Positions 4,417 to 5,201 of a stretch of 5,201 bases of DNA are shown one piece after another (positions within the stretch are counted from its first letter, which is position 1; the number at the start of each line of letters is the position of its first letter). The translations under genes were made by a program, and so were the position numbers. The stretch covers positions 1 to 5,201 of the forward strand of contig URNM01000124.1 in NCBI GenBank assembly GCA_900549185.1, given 5' to 3'. The DNA comes from an uncultured Collinsella sp. (GTDB lineage Bacteria; Actinomycetota; Coriobacteriia; Coriobacteriales; Coriobacteriaceae). The notes beneath the pieces are model-generated. The model had not been told where the DNA came from. It did not search any database and was given only the letters and a program-made list of their open reading frames with translations.

Positions 4417-5201
4417 GTGTCTGATCAACAGCAAGAAAACGAAATAACGACGACGGCCGCTCCCGCTGCACCGGCTGCGTCGGACCAGGTCGTGATGCCT
4501 GCGCCGGTGCAGGTTTCGGCTCCTGAGGCCTCCAAGGCCGCCTCGGCAGCCGCGCCCGCTACAGACGAGAGCGCCGCGCCCGCACCTTCCGCCGCTGCCG
4601 ATGAGGCCGCGCCCGCAAAGCCTAAGCGTACGCGCCGCTCATCCAAGTCTGCCGCTGAGGGTGAGGAAGCTGTTAAGCCCAAGCGCCGCACCACGCGCAC
4701 GACTCGAACCAAGCGCACCGTTGCGGCCGACCCCGCCGCGTCAATTTCCGACGAAGTTGCACAGGCCCGCGCGTTGGCGCAGATTAGCGAGGCTCAGGTC
4801 GTGCGTGCCCGTCGTCGCGCTGCTGAGCGTGAGGCCGCAGCTTTGACCGAGCTGGCGGCTCCGATCGCAGTCGAGACGAACGCGACCGCCGAGGCACGCG
4901 TTACCGACCAGTCGGCCGAGAAGCCGGCTGCCCGCACACGTCGCCGTGTCGCCACCAAGGCTCAGCAGCCTGTTGAGCAGGGGGCTTCCGATGCCGCCGC
5001 GGCTCCGACTCGTCCTATAGCGGGGGAGAGCGCGCAGTCCGCTGAGCCTGCAATGCCTGCTGAGGCCAGCGCGGTCCCCGTCGTCGATCCGGCCCTGCGT
5101 CCGCATCGTCGCGGCCGCAAGCCCAAGGCCTTCGTGGAGGCTGAGAAGGCTGCTGCCGCTGCGGCTGCAGCCGCAGCTCAGGGCGCTGCGGTGGCCACCG
5201 A
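4417..5201 (+). CDS. rho: Probable transcription termination factor Rho, N-terminal extension only (runs off the window)
   Basis: An open frame of 261 full codons begins at GTG 4417 (protein start SDQQQENEITTTAAP) and continues past 5201. An in-frame TGA at 4405-4407 limits upstream starts. The ribosome site is weak (only AAGAAAG near 4398), and no better later start was seen. The sequence is low-complexity and probably disordered: Ala/Pro/Glu-rich stretches broken by basic clusters at about 68-77 (KPKRTRRSSK), 87-101 (KPKRRTTRTTRTKRT), 130-139 (RARRRAAERE), 173-177 (RTRRR) and an AT-hook-like RRGRKPK at 231-237, then an Ala-rich helix-like run. Long basic N-terminal extensions before the Rho_N and RNA-binding domains are typical of actinobacterial Rho, and argS-rho proximity is common in actinobacteria. 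The diagnostic Rho domains and the Walker motif lie beyond the window, so another Ala/Lys-rich nucleic acid-binding protein (such as a translation factor or histone-like protein) cannot be excluded. Confidence 0.62.
   Translation, partial: MSDQQQENEITTTAAPAAPAASDQVVMPAPVQVSAPEASKAASAAAPATDESAAPAPSAAADEAAPAKPKRTRRSSKSAAEGEEAVKPKRRTTRTTRTKRTVAADPAASISDEVAQARALAQISEAQVVRARRRAAEREAAALTELAAPIAVETNATAEARVTDQSAEKPAARTRRRVATKAQQPVEQGASDAAAAPTRPIAGESAQSAEPAMPAEASAVPVVDPALRPHRRGRKPKAFVEAEKAAAAAAAAAAQGAAVAT

Noticed and set aside
4425..5106. Minus-strand frames antisense to the rho-like gene (4425-4718 and 4741-5106)
   Set aside because: They are low-complexity Ala/Gly/Ser/Arg-rich shadows of the GC-rich plus-strand frame, with no ribosome site or known domain.

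Overview
The window looks like a chromosomal housekeeping segment from a high-GC Gram-positive of the class Coriobacteriia, most likely Collinsella or a close relative. This is inferred from the actinobacterial-type ProA, ArgS, CarD-like and Rho-like proteins, the codon usage rich in G and C at third positions, and the style of the intergenic repeats. No 16S or other taxonomic marker is present, so the genus is a guess from memory.

Layout. Positions 1-165 are the 3' end of proA (+). A strong bidirectional hairpin terminator (180-220) separates it from a convergent HD-domain hydrolase gene (236-835, -). Upstream of that gene lies a near-identical second copy of the same terminator (890-930), which ends a CarD-family regulator gene (944-1429, -). 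A 342-bp divergent spacer (1430-1771) holds the control region for carD-like (-) and argS (+). argS (1772-3625, +) is complete and is followed by a classic intrinsic terminator (3672-3704). A gene-free stretch of about 790 bp (3626-4416) then carries two related inverted-repeat elements, several smaller hairpins, a 27-bp-period direct repeat and a probable promoter with structured leader. The window ends inside the 5' part of a gene (4417 onward, +) encoding a long Ala/Pro/Arg/Lys-rich, disordered N-terminal region, best read as the start of transcription termination factor rho.

How the genes relate. They are mostly independent transcription units: proline biosynthesis (proA), a putative metal-dependent phosphohydrolase, an RNA polymerase-binding regulator (CarD-like), arginyl-tRNA synthesis (argS) and probably Rho. 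The order argS then rho resembles the argS-to-rho-rpmE-prfA neighbourhood known in actinobacteria. No phage, CRISPR, tRNA or rRNA gene was seen. The most unusual content is non-coding: the paired hairpin elements between argS and rho, and the duplicated terminator whose loop carries the sequence TGCCTGTCC or its one-base variant.
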